A stretch of DNA of 47,156 nucleotides from a virus: positions 1 to 47,156 of IMG/VR virus record IMGVR_UViG_3300042905_006745; one strand, 5' to 3'. Under the pieces are notes generated by a model, which was given only the letters and a program-made list of their open reading frames with translations, was not told the DNA's origin and did not search any database. This document shows, piece by piece, positions 33,313-43,618 of this stretch (its first letter is position 1; every line of letters begins with the position of its first letter). A program made the position numbers and the translations under genes.

Positions 33313-34545
33313 ATGAGCTTAGGATCACCAATCATATTCTTGAACGAGGATTCAAACTCCTACTACGAAGCATATACGGATGGCGTCTATGTCGGCAATC
33401 CAGGCGTCACGTTCGAAGACCCAACAGCCTGGGGGCGTAAGCGGCTTGGTTCAAAGGTCAAAGCAACCAGCACAGCTTGGGAGGAATCGCTCCTACTCAG
33501 CGAATACGTGGAGGGCGATCTGCGCACGGCAGAGATCTATGGCGGCAATCCTAGGTTTGCCAAAGCGTTTGACAACAGGTTCTTTTACAAAGACTCAACA
33601 GCACCAGACGTGGCCAAGATCTTTGCAACAGGCTCGTTTGGATCGGGTAGTGCATGTTATCCAGATGAGAATGGAGTAGATTTCAATGACCTGATAGGGA
33701 ACGAGAGATATTTCAGTGTCTTCTTTTCTACGAACGGATATCTTACCTCCAGCAACAATGGCCAGAGGATATCGAACACGGAATGGCAGTTTAGCTATCC
33801 TTTTGAAAAGAAATACCTCCAGCTCGGTCGCGGCGAAACCTATGCGACCTCTGGCTTGTTCGGCAGTATAAACGATCTGAATTTCAAGTACAACACTGAT
33901 TTTATCGTTGCGATTCCAAGAGACAAGGTCAATATCATCTTTGTTTCTGGCAGTTTGGCTAATTCCCAGCTCGGCGTGAAGACCTACACATTCTTCACGC
34001 AAAGAACTCGGGTTGTTCCGATTGGCGGGTTCGGCGATATTGTTCCGACAAAGAATGAAGCTGATAGTAGCTTGGCGGCCAAGATAGTTTTCGGCATCAA
34101 ACCGGTTGGCGCCTCAAATCTCACATATACACCAATTGCTAGCAGCGGCGACACATATGTCTTTGCCTCTGGTGCCTTTATTGAGGGTTGGCGGTACGGG
34201 TTGCAGTCTGGGATTCAGAACAGCCCATATGCCGTGTTTTTGCCGGATAGGTTTGGACAGCCATATCACATGGTTCACAGCTCTTTGCAAAGCGCGCTGG
34301 TGCCAAGCTCCGGCTCTTCGCTGTTCTCGTCCGATTCCGGCCCTCTGTCTGTCAATGGCGGCGTCTCCTTTGTTTCTGGTGCTGCATTGGCCGGGGAACA
34401 GGACATGTGGCTCACAGCAAGTATCTATGCGGGCACGAACGTGGCTTCAGCATATGCGGTGAATCCTAAATGTTCTGGTATCTATGACCGATACTCTCGG
34501 TGTGGGATGCCATGGTTTGATAACGATGAGAGGTTGAATAGCTGA
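33313..34545 (+). CDS. Structural protein of unknown type, 410 aa
   Basis: Start ATG 33313 lies seven bases after the upstream stop; a TTG at 33295 would overlap that gene and is not preferred. The protein is rich in Gly, Ser and aromatic residues and predicted mostly beta. No domain recognised. It is followed two bases later by the next structural gene. Likely a baseplate or fibre-associated component by context. Confidence 0.8.
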   Translation: MSLGSPIIFLNEDSNSYYEAYTDGVYVGNPGVTFEDPTAWGRKRLGSKVKATSTAWEESLLLSEYVEGDLRTAEIYGGNPRFAKAFDNRFFYKDSTAPDVAKIFATGSFGSGSACYPDENGVDFNDLIGNERYFSVFFSTNGYLTSSNNGQRISNTEWQFSYPFEKKYLQLGRGETYATSGLFGSINDLNFKYNTDFIVAIPRDKVNIIFVSGSLANSQLGVKTYTFFTQRTRVVPIGGFGDIVPTKNEADSSLAAKIVFGIKPVGASNLTYTPIASSGDTYVFASGAFIEGWRYGLQSGIQNSPYAVFLPDRFGQPYHMVHSSLQSALVPSSGSSLFSSDSGPLSVNGGVSFVSGAALAGEQDMWLTASIYAGTNVASAYAVNPKCSGIYDRYSRCGMPWFDNDERLNS

Positions 34546-34546
34546 G

Positions 34547-35644
34547 ATGCTGGATCCAAAGAAACGTTTAGTTGACACGATCATCACCGAGGAGGGGAAG
34601 CGGCAATTGGCCGCGGGCACCTTCAAGCCGGTCTTTTATTCGTTCAGTGATGTGAGCGCCGTTTATTCACGATCCGACACGGAAGTGTCTGGAAGTTCTC
34701 CGGAACAGAACTTGGCCACCCTGGTGGCTTTCGAGGCCACGAGTCTTCCGCAGGATCAGGTGGCGTTCGAGTCAGATGATGCTGGGAACCTTGCCGTGTT
34801 CAATAGCAAGAACAACTATTTCCAAGTGCCGTCTGATATAACCACAGACCTCTCCCAGAGCGTCCTGCGGATTATTGGCGGCAGTCTGGTTCAGGGATGG
34901 AACTTGGAGCAACCAAGCTCTGTGACGGCCTCAGTTCTTTTTTCTAGCCTAGCAAACAGCATCCTCTCTGGCTCGTACGATAACTTCAGGCGGCTAGGTC
35001 TGCTTCAGAGTCCGGACTTGCTGTACCCAGACAGAAACCAGTTCCGTGTCAGCACTGGCTCTGTGTCTTTCACGGTTGACGATCAGTTGGCAGGCAAGAT
35101 GTTCCGCGGCGGGATGCAGACGGGAACGCTCGAAGCCACTCCGGACATGTACGCTGACAAGCATCTATCACATGCCGACGCGTTCCAGTTTCTGCCACCA
35201 GTCAATAAGCTCCCGGCCACAGGAAACGTTTCAGGCGTGACACTTGGGAACTATTTCGCCGCCATCCCAGGTCTGACAAAGATCGAATCAGTTTCAGATC
35301 TTGTTCGCGAGTTCAACCAGCCAAACGGCCCAGGAGTCCTTCCGCGAGAAACCATTGTTTTTTCCGAGACAACGACCACCAATCAGCTCATGTGTCAAGT
35401 GTTTGAGGTCGGGAATGCAAAGTTATCAAAGCTTGACGTGATCGATTTTGGCGTTTTCAACATTCTCAGGTCCAATGAGCCGACAGCCAACATCTTTCCA
35501 GAGGCCGTACCACAGTCGATCAGCCCTGATGCGGCCGAGTCGATTCGTCGCATCCAGGTGTACTTCGTCGGAAAGGTATACAAGGACATGATCACAGGCG
35601 CCAACAAGTTTGTTAACATTGCCACCTTGGTTTTCCAAGACTGA
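34547..35644 (+). CDS. Structural protein with GRxxLAxGxF-type N-terminal motif, 365 aa
   Basis: Residues 3-36 (DPKKRLVDTIITEEG, KRQLAAGTFKPVFYSFSD) match the N-terminus of the 233-residue protein at 43619, where the same motif reads VLTDIGRQKLAQGSFNVIKWAACDD. The two share this module but differ after it. The C-terminus has IQVYFVGKVYKDMI and FVNIATLVFQD, both beta strands. Probably a tail or baseplate subunit whose common N-terminal piece docks to a shared partner (inference). Confidence 0.8.
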   Translation: MLDPKKRLVDTIITEEGKRQLAAGTFKPVFYSFSDVSAVYSRSDTEVSGSSPEQNLATLVAFEATSLPQDQVAFESDDAGNLAVFNSKNNYFQVPSDITTDLSQSVLRIIGGSLVQGWNLEQPSSVTASVLFSSLANSILSGSYDNFRRLGLLQSPDLLYPDRNQFRVSTGSVSFTVDDQLAGKMFRGGMQTGTLEATPDMYADKHLSHADAFQFLPPVNKLPATGNVSGVTLGNYFAAIPGLTKIESVSDLVREFNQPNGPGVLPRETIVFSETTTTNQLMCQVFEVGNAKLSKLDVIDFGVFNILRSNEPTANIFPEAVPQSISPDAAESIRRIQVYFVGKVYKDMITGANKFVNIATLVFQD

Positions 35645-35652
35645 GAATGTCA

Positions 35653-35661
35653 GTTATTATC
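35653..35661 (+). promoter_or_regulatory. Possible late -10 box GTTATTATC
   Basis: GTTATTATC is identical to bases 37880-37888. TATTAT (35655-35660) is a five-of-six -10 match; the ATG at 35667 lies six bases beyond, so the message would be leaderless. No -35 is seen. Confidence 0.35.
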
Positions 35662-35666
35662 CGGAT

Positions 35667-37850
35667 ATGATCATCACAAAACTGCCACTGGCTCAGGATC
35701 GATCCGGCAGAGTAATTGAGTTTGACGGGAGATACGCGATGCCAGTCAGGCTAGCTGCGCTTGTCGATGATACCGCAACGTTCACTGTTTTTCTGAACAG
35801 AGAGTCCGTTGACCAAGCAACAGGCGTTGTAGCCAGTGTAGCGATCTCGTGCACAGCTTCAGGTTCTGGCGAGGTCTTTGCAAGATCAAACGTTCTTCCT
35901 CCCGGCTTCCTGTCATCTAGGAACATCGCATCCACGATTCAATCGTCTTCAACGCTGGCGTTTGGCTCTGCTTCGGCATACATGGCCGCAAGCCTGCTCA
36001 GTGTCAAATTTTCCATGGAGGTGTTGCAGTCGAGACTCAGTGCCGCCAGTGTTCAGTACGTTTTGCCGAAAAATCCGAACAAGCAAGACAAGCAAGGTTT
36101 CTATGATTCTGTCTTCATTGAAGGAAAGGATCCTGGCTCAGTTGAGGACTATGCCCAACTGAACGAGCTGTTGGCAGATACTTCTTCGTTGACGCTGCTG
36201 GAGTCTAAGCTGGAAAGTTATAGCGCACTGCCTGAATGGATATTTTTCAAACTAACGTCCTATGACGGAAATGGGTCTTACCTAGGTGCGGCCGGTGTTC
36301 GCATCAATACCAAGACGCTCCTGCAAGAGTATCAGATAACTCAACAGCGCACCCAGCTCCCTCCTCTGATAACAGCATCATCCCCAAACAGCAACAAAGG
36401 CACTGTTGGCATCGTGGTGCGCGCAGAAAAACCAGCAAGGCTATATTCTGTGCCGGTTGAGGCCGGGTCTTTACTCCAGGACACTGGCAAAACAAATGCA
36501 GAATTTATTGGACTGTCGCAACCCAGCGGCGTCCTCGCAAGCTTTCGCGCAAAACATCTAGCCGAGTCGGAAGATAATCTAAGTATTTACAGGGCCATGG
36601 ATTCGCTGGGTAGGTTCACCGGCCAGCTTGTGGGCGGCAAACTGAATACAACTTGCAACCAAGCATCGTTGTCACTTTCCAGAACGAATGACGGCATTTT
36701 GGTCGAACTTCTCAACATCCCGGCCAACATTAGTTTTGTTCGGATATACAGAAGAAGTGGTACAATCGACCAAGCGTTCAATGCTGAGACTGATGGCACG
36801 TTGATACTCTCCAAACAGACCACCGGATCGCCAGTTGATGTTTCAGTCACAGACTTGCTTGACCAGTCAATCAGTGTCGTTGCAAGGTCAATGTACTACA
36901 CCTACTATGCGGAGTGCATTGATCGTAACGGCAATGTCTACACGACGCGTGAAACGACAATCTTGATTGAGCCATCGTCCGATGCGTTGGGTTTTGCAAA
37001 GCCAACAGTCTCAGCACTGGCGACTGCGTTCAATCCACAGACAAAAAAATTCAGCATGTCCTTCCAGCTTGTTTTTGAGATCGCTCAAGACACAGTCACA
37101 ACCGAGCTGGTCAAAGTATTAACGGCGCAGGGCCTGATCCAATATTATTCTGACGAGATCGATCCCGCCAAGCTAACCCAGATGATCACTGCCAAGGTAA
37201 CGTTGCGCAACATGGTGACCGGCGAAGAGACTTACTTGGGTGTGCACGGCACTGGGGCGACGATATCGACAGCGGATCTGGTGCCCGGGTACTATAAACT
37301 TGAGTTGATCACGACCATCCGGAAGGCTGAGACATCAATCGATTCATATACGGAGAACGGCCTTTCGACGCCAAGGCCAGGGACTGGCGAAAGAATGACC
37401 TATCAATATTACCCATCCGTTTCTGCAAACCCAAATGGGCTTCTAGGTGGAAACCTTGTGCCATCCGGATCTGTGCAGCCAAACACCATGTATCAGATGT
37501 TCACTGGCAACAGTGGCTTGATCGGATACTTCGTTGATGCCACCTATATCCCAGTCGACCTGTTCGCCGCAACGAAACCGTCAATTGTCCAGAAGCAAAC
37601 AGCCGCCGTGGCAATATCACCTGTTCTGGTGCGTGTCAGTTGGCAGATTGACAAGGCTGACTCGGCCAGCTCGATCTCACATTTCATGATTTACCGTTCA
37701 GGCCAGCTTCGTGGCATAATGGCTGGCAGTGCCAGCAACAACACCACATATGTCTTCTATGACACGCCAGAGGCCAGTGCGCCAGCCGAGCGATATAAAA
37801 TCGTTGGTTTTCTGTTTGACGGCACTGTTGTTGCTGGCAGCGACACATGA
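35667..37850 (+). CDS. Large structural protein with FN3-like modules, 727 aa
   Basis: ATG 35667 is chosen over TTG 35610, which would overlap the previous gene. Residues about 357-420 (FVRIYRRSG to YYAECIDRNGNVYTTRET) and 656-727 (VRVSWQIDKAD, ISHFMIYRSG, RYKIVGFLFDG) show the fibronectin type III strand pattern with a core Trp and Tyr. The rest is beta-rich. Such modules decorate phage tails and often bind surface glycans weakly. No T4 homologue recognised. The stop is followed by a 70-base gap holding a late-type box. Confidence 0.7.
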   Translation: MIITKLPLAQDRSGRVIEFDGRYAMPVRLAALVDDTATFTVFLNRESVDQATGVVASVAISCTASGSGEVFARSNVLPPGFLSSRNIASTIQSSSTLAFGSASAYMAASLLSVKFSMEVLQSRLSAASVQYVLPKNPNKQDKQGFYDSVFIEGKDPGSVEDYAQLNELLADTSSLTLLESKLESYSALPEWIFFKLTSYDGNGSYLGAAGVRINTKTLLQEYQITQQRTQLPPLITASSPNSNKGTVGIVVRAEKPARLYSVPVEAGSLLQDTGKTNAEFIGLSQPSGVLASFRAKHLAESEDNLSIYRAMDSLGRFTGQLVGGKLNTTCNQASLSLSRTNDGILVELLNIPANISFVRIYRRSGTIDQAFNAETDGTLILSKQTTGSPVDVSVTDLLDQSISVVARSMYYTYYAECIDRNGNVYTTRETTILIEPSSDALGFAKPTVSALATAFNPQTKKFSMSFQLVFEIAQDTVTTELVKVLTAQGLIQYYSDEIDPAKLTQMITAKVTLRNMVTGEETYLGVHGTGATISTADLVPGYYKLELITTIRKAETSIDSYTENGLSTPRPGTGERMTYQYYPSVSANPNGLLGGNLVPSGSVQPNTMYQMFTGNSGLIGYFVDATYIPVDLFAATKPSIVQKQTAAVAISPVLVRVSWQIDKADSASSISHFMIYRSGQLRGIMAGSASNNTTYVFYDTPEASAPAERYKIVGFLFDGTVVAGSDT

Positions 37851-37879
37851 TCGGTTGGCCAACAACTTCACACTAGGCT

Positions 37880-37907
37880 GTTATTATCATGATACTGCGA
37901 GGCAGTG
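37880..37907 (+). promoter_or_regulatory. Possible late promoter and dyad elements before the 1210-aa gene
   Basis: GTTATTATC (37880-37888) repeats the box at 35653. It overlaps the 10-base palindrome TATCATGATA (37885-37894), and ACTGC-GAG-GCAGT (stem 37894-37898 / 37902-37906) follows. The ATG is 33 bases past the -10 core. The 71-base gap also starts with the palindrome GTTGGCCAAC. Confidence 0.35.
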
Positions 37908-37920
37908 AGCATACACCCCA

Positions 37921-40900
37921 ATGGCTGGACCTACAAACAACAGAAATGCCAACACCAACGGCAACGTTTTCAACATCAGGCCAGTCAACAACATCGGCTT
38001 GATACCTCAACCTGCGCCCACAACATTCTCTCAGGTCACAGAAGCCCCCCTGACGCTAACATCAAACCCTCAGCAAACTGGCGGCGGTGTGAACGGTCAG
38101 TTTCAGATTCAGTCTGACGCTGTGAGACAGCAAACAGTCAACATCTACACAGAAGTTTCCCCCGGCTCTTCTTCGCCGCTATCCCCCCTGTCAATCCCGT
38201 CAAATGTCTCAGGCAGAACAAATGTCATGGAAGCGATGGAGGGCATCTCTTCTCAGCCGCCTAGAGCTCCAAACTCCTCCGTTGGGCTATCACCCAACCC
38301 TATCCAGATACTGACAGCAAACGACTTGGGCGAAGACACGTATGGATTGCCTCAAGACGTTGTCGGGGCTAGCGCTGAGCCAACAGCAAACCTGCCGTCA
38401 TCTCTTCGGCCAGACATAGTTGCTTGCTGCAAAGTCAACACGTCTTATGCTCTGGGTGGCGCCAACAACACCACCAAGGCCACATCGATCCTTTCGTACA
38501 TGGATGATGTGTATAAGCTAAGTTTGGCACAAGATACGTTGCGTCGTACGATCATTGCCAACAAACTTGCGGCAGAATCTGCAAACGGCTCGAACACGCT
38601 GCAAACAGCCCTGGAAAGCGTAGGCGACAATGTCGCATCAGACATGTCACGTGCTAGAGATGTACTAGCAGATCTATCGTCCCTCGTCGCCAAAACAACC
38701 AGGATCCGGAATGTCTTTGATGTCAAGAAACTCCTTGGCTCTGATCCGACAAATCCAAACACAGTGTTCAGAGCACCTCTGACCGATTTGCGCGATTTCG
38801 CAGTCACAAGACTGCTCTACAGTCCAGCATCATACACACAGGCATCGGACACGAAGCTGTTGTATCAGCTCATATCGGACACCGCCAACGTGCTCCGGAA
38901 ATGCAGCTTCAACTTGGTCGCTGGATTTGGCGACGATGATCGCGCCATCATTGCCGACGAACTGGTCGCTGGTTCACGTCGTTCCATGATCGATGCCGAG
39001 ACGTATGGAAACAATGCATTCTCGTACGTCCCAGCCTTGGTGACTGCAAAATATTTCGTCAACTCATCTGTCGGTGATGTGCCATCGTCTGCTGGCAGTT
39101 TGTCGCACACAGCATTCATTGGTTCATTGCCTGCGGATGCCAGTTCTCGGGTTCGATTCCTTGTGTGGTTCTTGACGAAGGAATTGCTCGTTTCGAAAGG
39201 TCTGGGTAAGTTGTTGCCGCAAGATGCAGCCCAGACCTTCGGCGGGATCGCCCCGGTTGGAAATCCGTTTGACAACATCCTAGGTGCAGTGCCTAGTGAT
39301 ATCTATTCAGTTCCTGCTGGGGCTGTCAGCCTAGCTGGCCTCTTCAACGTTGCCGCAGCGACAGACACGACAACAACCAGCCGCGCTCAGCGAATCCTGC
39401 CGTTTGAAAACTCCAACGTTGATCTCGTGTCATATTCACGCCCAACAGATGGTTTGAACAATGTGATCTCTGGAGAGTCTTTGTTCTTGTCGGAATATCT
39501 TGCCGGAACTCCGACACTGTTCAAGAACTACAGAAACTTGTTCACGACCCGGATTCAGTCGGCGATCAGCTTGTTTGATCGGTTTCTGCTGGCACAGCAA
39601 TCTTTTGATGCGACGTCCGACAGGATCACGACATCTGGGATGCTGGAGCTTGTTCAGACAAAGCTTGAAGCTATCGTCAGGAACTCTGTGCAGCTAGCGA
39701 CGATGTCACCCGTGAACACTATCCTAGCGCACATGATGCTGACTGCGCAAACATCACCAGAGCTAAGGTTTGAGCTTTATAAACTTCTGTGTTTGTGCTA
39801 CCTGTATGGTACCTCTGAAGGCGACAACACCAGATTTCGCACAATATTGTTTCAGGAGCTCAGCTCTTCTCCAATGGCGGGCGAAACCGACGGCCTTACG
39901 GTGGACAATCTGGCCACACTCACGGCCGGACAGTTGACAAAAACATTTGCAATCTACCAAGCCACCCTTCGACAGCAGCCTGACGGCCAGACTGGCTATT
40001 CCTTGCAGTATGATGTGCAATCGACACTGTTAGCGCAAGCGGCATTCACGGACGGCTCCGTGCAGAACATCTTGTATTCCGCTCAGCCAAATGCAGACAT
40101 GAACCCATTCGCGGCGATCATCTCACTGGCAAAAGAGCTGTTCTCTGCATGCTCGTCGACTGACGGTTTCCAGTATCAGCTAGTCCCAAACAGTTCGGTA
40201 ACACGGTACACTGGCCTGTCATCTTCTGGCATGGTCTTGGTGCTGTTTGAAATCATGAGTGGTTTGCTGGTTGAGCTGCTGGGATCTGGCACCGCTAGCT
40301 TGGACGATGACCTTGTGAGGGTGTCGCGAGGAGCTGATGGCGGATCTTATATCGTTTCCGTTAACCCATCCAGCCTGAACACCGTTGCAACGACTGGAAT
40401 ATCCAATACTATTCGTGATGTCAGGAATGCTGTGCTGAATGAAGAATATTTTGTTGCAAACGTTCTAGGGTTCTTGAGGCAGATAAGTGCTGGGATGGAG
40501 ACGGTGTCAGACCCATCGGAACAAGAGCTGGCGGCTATTGGCTATGTTAATGCGAATGGTGGCACAAATGCCAAGGTTACTTTCTCTTCGATCCGTACGG
40601 CGAGAAACAACCACAGGATCCTTGCGGCGAAACTTGCCAAGAACAACCCAAACAACCAAAGGCTCTTGAACTTCTACCTCGATGCCGACAATCCAGACAT
40701 CAGTGCGCTCGACTATTCGAAACTCAGAACTTTTGCAGCAAATCGGCTGCTCGCCACCCAGAACAACGACTCACTGAAGACTATTCTGACGGTTGGTGTT
40801 CCAAGAGGTCTTCTGGCCGCATCAAGTGACACGTCAAAAGATATCATCATAGTCAGGGTCCATCGCATCAACGTTCGGCGCGAAGATCTTGCCTACAAAC

Positions 40901-41553
40901 CACTTGACTTTGTGTTTGACATGAGCTTGTTTCCTGTTGGTTTCAAACCAACAACCAGCGACGACTTTGTATCGTGTGTTGATATCTCCGAGGCAGGCGC
41001 TGTTCCGGTTGAAATAAACAGCGTTGCTGATCTGGTGCGCATTGATCCTTTCTATTCCACTCGCCAACCCATAGCCAGAGCATGTCTCAAGAACCTCACA
41101 GAGAGCTATTTGTTGCGTTCATACATCAACATGATGACTGGCATCAACGTTGACGACTCTGGCCTGAAAGATATCGGCTCAGTAGCTGGGACAATCAAGG
41201 CAGGTTTCCAGACGCTGACTACGGACGGCCAAGCCTTGGTGCAAACTGTCCTCAAGAATATTCAGCCACGAACCTATGACGGCTTTCTTCAGGTGTTTCA
41301 AACGTACTACGGGGACGCCACAGCCCAAAATCTCCTCTTGCCGTTGACCAGGAACGTTTCAGACTTCATCTTTGCTTCTAGGCTCTATGACAGAGTCTTC
41401 AGTGTCGCCGTTGCTCCCAGTGACTTTATCGTTGAACGCGGAGAGATAGGATTGTCGCGAGAGTTGCGCAACAATATCTTGCAGCTCCGGACAGGTAACT
41501 CATCATCTGGAGTTGTTATCGACCAATACTTCGTGGAGATCATCACTAGATAA
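37921..41553 (+). CDS. Very large structural protein of unknown type, 1210 aa
   Basis: I do not recognise this protein. The N-terminal 140 residues are low-complexity (Asn/Pro/Ser/Gln-rich), then come long helical segments (SYMDDVYKLSLAQDTLRRTIIANKLA, SDMSRARDVLADLSSLVAKTT) mixed with beta stretches. No catalytic signature. Length and helix content are compatible with a baseplate or tail-wedge component; a tape measure is unlikely because the helices are broken. Start ATG 37921 has only a distant GAGG. It is followed seven bases later by the next structural gene. Confidence 0.85.
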   Translation: MAGPTNNRNANTNGNVFNIRPVNNIGLIPQPAPTTFSQVTEAPLTLTSNPQQTGGGVNGQFQIQSDAVRQQTVNIYTEVSPGSSSPLSPLSIPSNVSGRTNVMEAMEGISSQPPRAPNSSVGLSPNPIQILTANDLGEDTYGLPQDVVGASAEPTANLPSSLRPDIVACCKVNTSYALGGANNTTKATSILSYMDDVYKLSLAQDTLRRTIIANKLAAESANGSNTLQTALESVGDNVASDMSRARDVLADLSSLVAKTTRIRNVFDVKKLLGSDPTNPNTVFRAPLTDLRDFAVTRLLYSPASYTQASDTKLLYQLISDTANVLRKCSFNLVAGFGDDDRAIIADELVAGSRRSMIDAETYGNNAFSYVPALVTAKYFVNSSVGDVPSSAGSLSHTAFIGSLPADASSRVRFLVWFLTKELLVSKGLGKLLPQDAAQTFGGIAPVGNPFDNILGAVPSDIYSVPAGAVSLAGLFNVAAATDTTTTSRAQRILPFENSNVDLVSYSRPTDGLNNVISGESLFLSEYLAGTPTLFKNYRNLFTTRIQSAISLFDRFLLAQQSFDATSDRITTSGMLELVQTKLEAIVRNSVQLATMSPVNTILAHMMLTAQTSPELRFELYKLLCLCYLYGTSEGDNTRFRTILFQELSSSPMAGETDGLTVDNLATLTAGQLTKTFAIYQATLRQQPDGQTGYSLQYDVQSTLLAQAAFTDGSVQNILYSAQPNADMNPFAAIISLAKELFSACSSTDGFQYQLVPNSSVTRYTGLSSSGMVLVLFEIMSGLLVELLGSGTASLDDDLVRVSRGADGGSYIVSVNPSSLNTVATTGISNTIRDVRNAVLNEEYFVANVLGFLRQISAGMETVSDPSEQELAAIGYVNANGGTNAKVTFSSIRTARNNHRILAAKLAKNNPNNQRLLNFYLDADNPDISALDYSKLRTFAANRLLATQNNDSLKTILTVGVPRGLLAASSDTSKDIIIVRVHRINVRREDLAYKPLDFVFDMSLFPVGFKPTTSDDFVSCVDISEAGAVPVEINSVADLVRIDPFYSTRQPIARACLKNLTESYLLRSYINMMTGINVDDSGLKDIGSVAGTIKAGFQTLTTDGQALVQTVLKNIQPRTYDGFLQVFQTYYGDATAQNLLLPLTRNVSDFIFASRLYDRVFSVAVAPSDFIVERGEIGLSRELRNNILQLRTGNSSSGVVIDQYFVEIITR

Positions 41554-41559
41554 ACGGCC

Positions 41560-43590
41560 ATGCCAACACGTAACACACTCATAGGACGTCGGGTGGTCAC
41601 GATCTCCGATCAGATATCAGTCGAGGCTCAGATCCAATCCGAGTTCGGTCTGGCCAACTCGTCTTTGTCGGCCGTTTCACTCCCCAGCATGCCAGCGGTG
41701 GTTGTCGACACTCCAAATCCAGTTGCGCTCGGTGCAGAGTTTGTTTACAATTTCTTTGAGGCCGCGGAGCTTCAACTGCCAAGCAGCCCTCAGTCGGTTC
41801 AAAGTGTCCAGGCAGAAAAAATTCAGTCAATTCCGCGTCATGTCAAGTTGTCATGGTCCGGAGTCAACCAGAGCAACCTCACGACCGGTGGCCCAAACTC
41901 TGTGTTGGATGTTTCAATCTTTGAGAACAGAGACAAGCTCATGGCCGAGAATGACATAGCTGTGGCCAAGCTGTTCGTTGATTATTCGCAGCAAGAACTT
42001 GACTTTGTCGCAAACGTGCGCAGCATCCTGAGCAGGCTGAACACCGAGCTCACAGCCCTCAACAACGCACGCATTGAAACTGGCGACATCAAACCAGATA
42101 TTCAGTCGGCAATTGCTAGGCTTTACAATGCAACCCCAGAAGAAGTGAACCAAGCGTTCATTAGCAAATACATGAGCTACGGCTCGTCAGAGGTCATGGT
42201 TGGGCCACCAAGGCTCAACTCGCCATCACTCAACGAATCCCTAGAAACCGTATACCAGAACGAGGACGTTGGCATCAGCTTGACGCTGTCGAACACGGCG
42301 GCAGGAACTTTGCTGTCTTCAGGTTATTGTGCGGATCCGCTGTCTGATAAATCATCCGCCGCCGCGGATATGATTGCTAGGACCATTGGATTCCAGACGA
42401 CACTGGGATCCGTGCGTCCCAGGTTCAACCTGTCCCAGTATGGTATTGGAGATGCCATCGCAAACAACATCATCTCCTATGAGCAGCTTGATGATCAGGA
42501 CTCCTTGCCAGACAACTCACCAATGCCTCAGCTAAGCTTCAAATCTGTTGGCTATGTGATTGAGAAACGACTGTCAACAACTGGAACAACAGACCAACCA
42601 AATCCGACGCTGACAGTGAGCGCTCCGGAGCAGTTCTTCGTCGAGTCGCCAGATATCACAGAGTTGTATGATTCAAACGTCGCCTACAACCAAACCTACT
42701 ACTACTCAGTGAAATCTGTCACCGCCTTCAGAGCCTATGTGACCGACAAAGCAACCGGACTGAACTTCGCGGTGGTGTTCTTGGTTGCTAGCGAGCCAGC
42801 CAGGACGTTTGTGCAGTGTGTTGACATTGAACCGCCCGCGCCTCCCACCGACTTCTTTGTTGGTGTCGATCAGGTAACGAACAAGCCAATGCTGACATGG
42901 AACTTCCCGGTCGACACAAGAAGGCATGTGAAATATTTTCAAGTTTTCAAGAGGAAGAACAGAGGAAGATATAGGCCAGTCCAACTGCCGTTCGAACTGG
43001 TGGCTATGTATGACTTCAACGATCTCACAGGAGCCCAGGGTGTGGTCTATGACAAAGTTTTTGACCCGACGTATTTCAGGTTCTTGCTCCCAGGCACTGA
43101 GAATGCCATGAACAGATCAGCACTGATCGATCTGAGAGCGCCAGGAGCTAGGCTTGGAGGCACTGTCACATCAACATCCTTCATCGATCACGAGTTCAAA
43201 CCAGGAGACTACTGCATCTATTCCGTGGTGGCAGTTGATGCGCACGGGCAGTCGAGCTGCTACTCAAACCAGATCGGTGTGAGCTTTAGCCGCGAAAGAA
43301 ACACCATCGAGCGAACAGACATCTCACCCCCAGGTGCACCAAAGACCTATCCAAACCTTCTGGTCGACAAACAGGTGTTCCTGGACACAATCAAGAATGA
43401 GGGATACAGTCAGATGACCATTGTTTTCAATCCCGATTTCATGACGCTGAACAATGTTCGCGACGACGATCTCTCCTTGGTCAAAACCAAGGAATCTGGC
43501 GGCGAATACGTCATCAAGCTCATCAATCTAGACTTGCAAAAAGACCAAACCGTCAAGTTTGAGGTCTTAGACACCAGAACAGCCAGCTAA
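41560..43590 (+). CDS. Structural protein with FN3-like domain, 676 aa
   Basis: Residues about 425-577 form an FN3-like domain: PPAPPTDFFVGVDQ opens it, LTWNFPVDTRRHVKYFQVFKRKN carries the core Trp and Tyr-like positions, and YSVVAVDAHGQSSCYSNQI closes it. The N-terminal part is mixed and partly helical (ELDFVANVRSILSRLNTELTAL). A second Pro-rich turn (SPPGAPKTYP) starts a final beta-rich stretch. Likely a baseplate or fibre-base protein; substrate contacts cannot be inferred. Confidence 0.75.
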   Translation: MPTRNTLIGRRVVTISDQISVEAQIQSEFGLANSSLSAVSLPSMPAVVVDTPNPVALGAEFVYNFFEAAELQLPSSPQSVQSVQAEKIQSIPRHVKLSWSGVNQSNLTTGGPNSVLDVSIFENRDKLMAENDIAVAKLFVDYSQQELDFVANVRSILSRLNTELTALNNARIETGDIKPDIQSAIARLYNATPEEVNQAFISKYMSYGSSEVMVGPPRLNSPSLNESLETVYQNEDVGISLTLSNTAAGTLLSSGYCADPLSDKSSAAADMIARTIGFQTTLGSVRPRFNLSQYGIGDAIANNIISYEQLDDQDSLPDNSPMPQLSFKSVGYVIEKRLSTTGTTDQPNPTLTVSAPEQFFVESPDITELYDSNVAYNQTYYYSVKSVTAFRAYVTDKATGLNFAVVFLVASEPARTFVQCVDIEPPAPPTDFFVGVDQVTNKPMLTWNFPVDTRRHVKYFQVFKRKNRGRYRPVQLPFELVAMYDFNDLTGAQGVVYDKVFDPTYFRFLLPGTENAMNRSALIDLRAPGARLGGTVTSTSFIDHEFKPGDYCIYSVVAVDAHGQSSCYSNQIGVSFSRERNTIERTDISPPGAPKTYPNLLVDKQVFLDTIKNEGYSQMTIVFNPDFMTLNNVRDDDLSLVKTKESGGEYVIKLINLDLQKDQTVKFEVLDTRTAS

Positions 43591-43591
43591 C

Positions 43592-43597
43592 TAATAT
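43592..43597 (+). promoter_or_regulatory. Possible late -10 box TAATAT
   Basis: TAATAT at 43592-43597 lies 21 bases before the ATG at 43619; the TAATAT at 15916-15921 has a similar 23-base distance to its gene. No -35 is present. It is an A/T-rich hexamer and may be chance. Confidence 0.2.
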
Positions 43598-43618
43598 TCA
43601 AAGAAAGCAAACACCAAG

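Noticed and set aside
35610-35666. Upstream TTG start for the 727-residue gene
   Set aside because: It would overlap the previous gene by 35 bases, while ATG 35667 fits the gap and the -10-like box.
37905-38117. 70-residue frame starting GTG 37905, behind GAGG
   Set aside because: It overlaps the N-terminus of the 1210-residue gene in another frame. Although it has a good ribosome site, it ends inside that gene and shows no domain.
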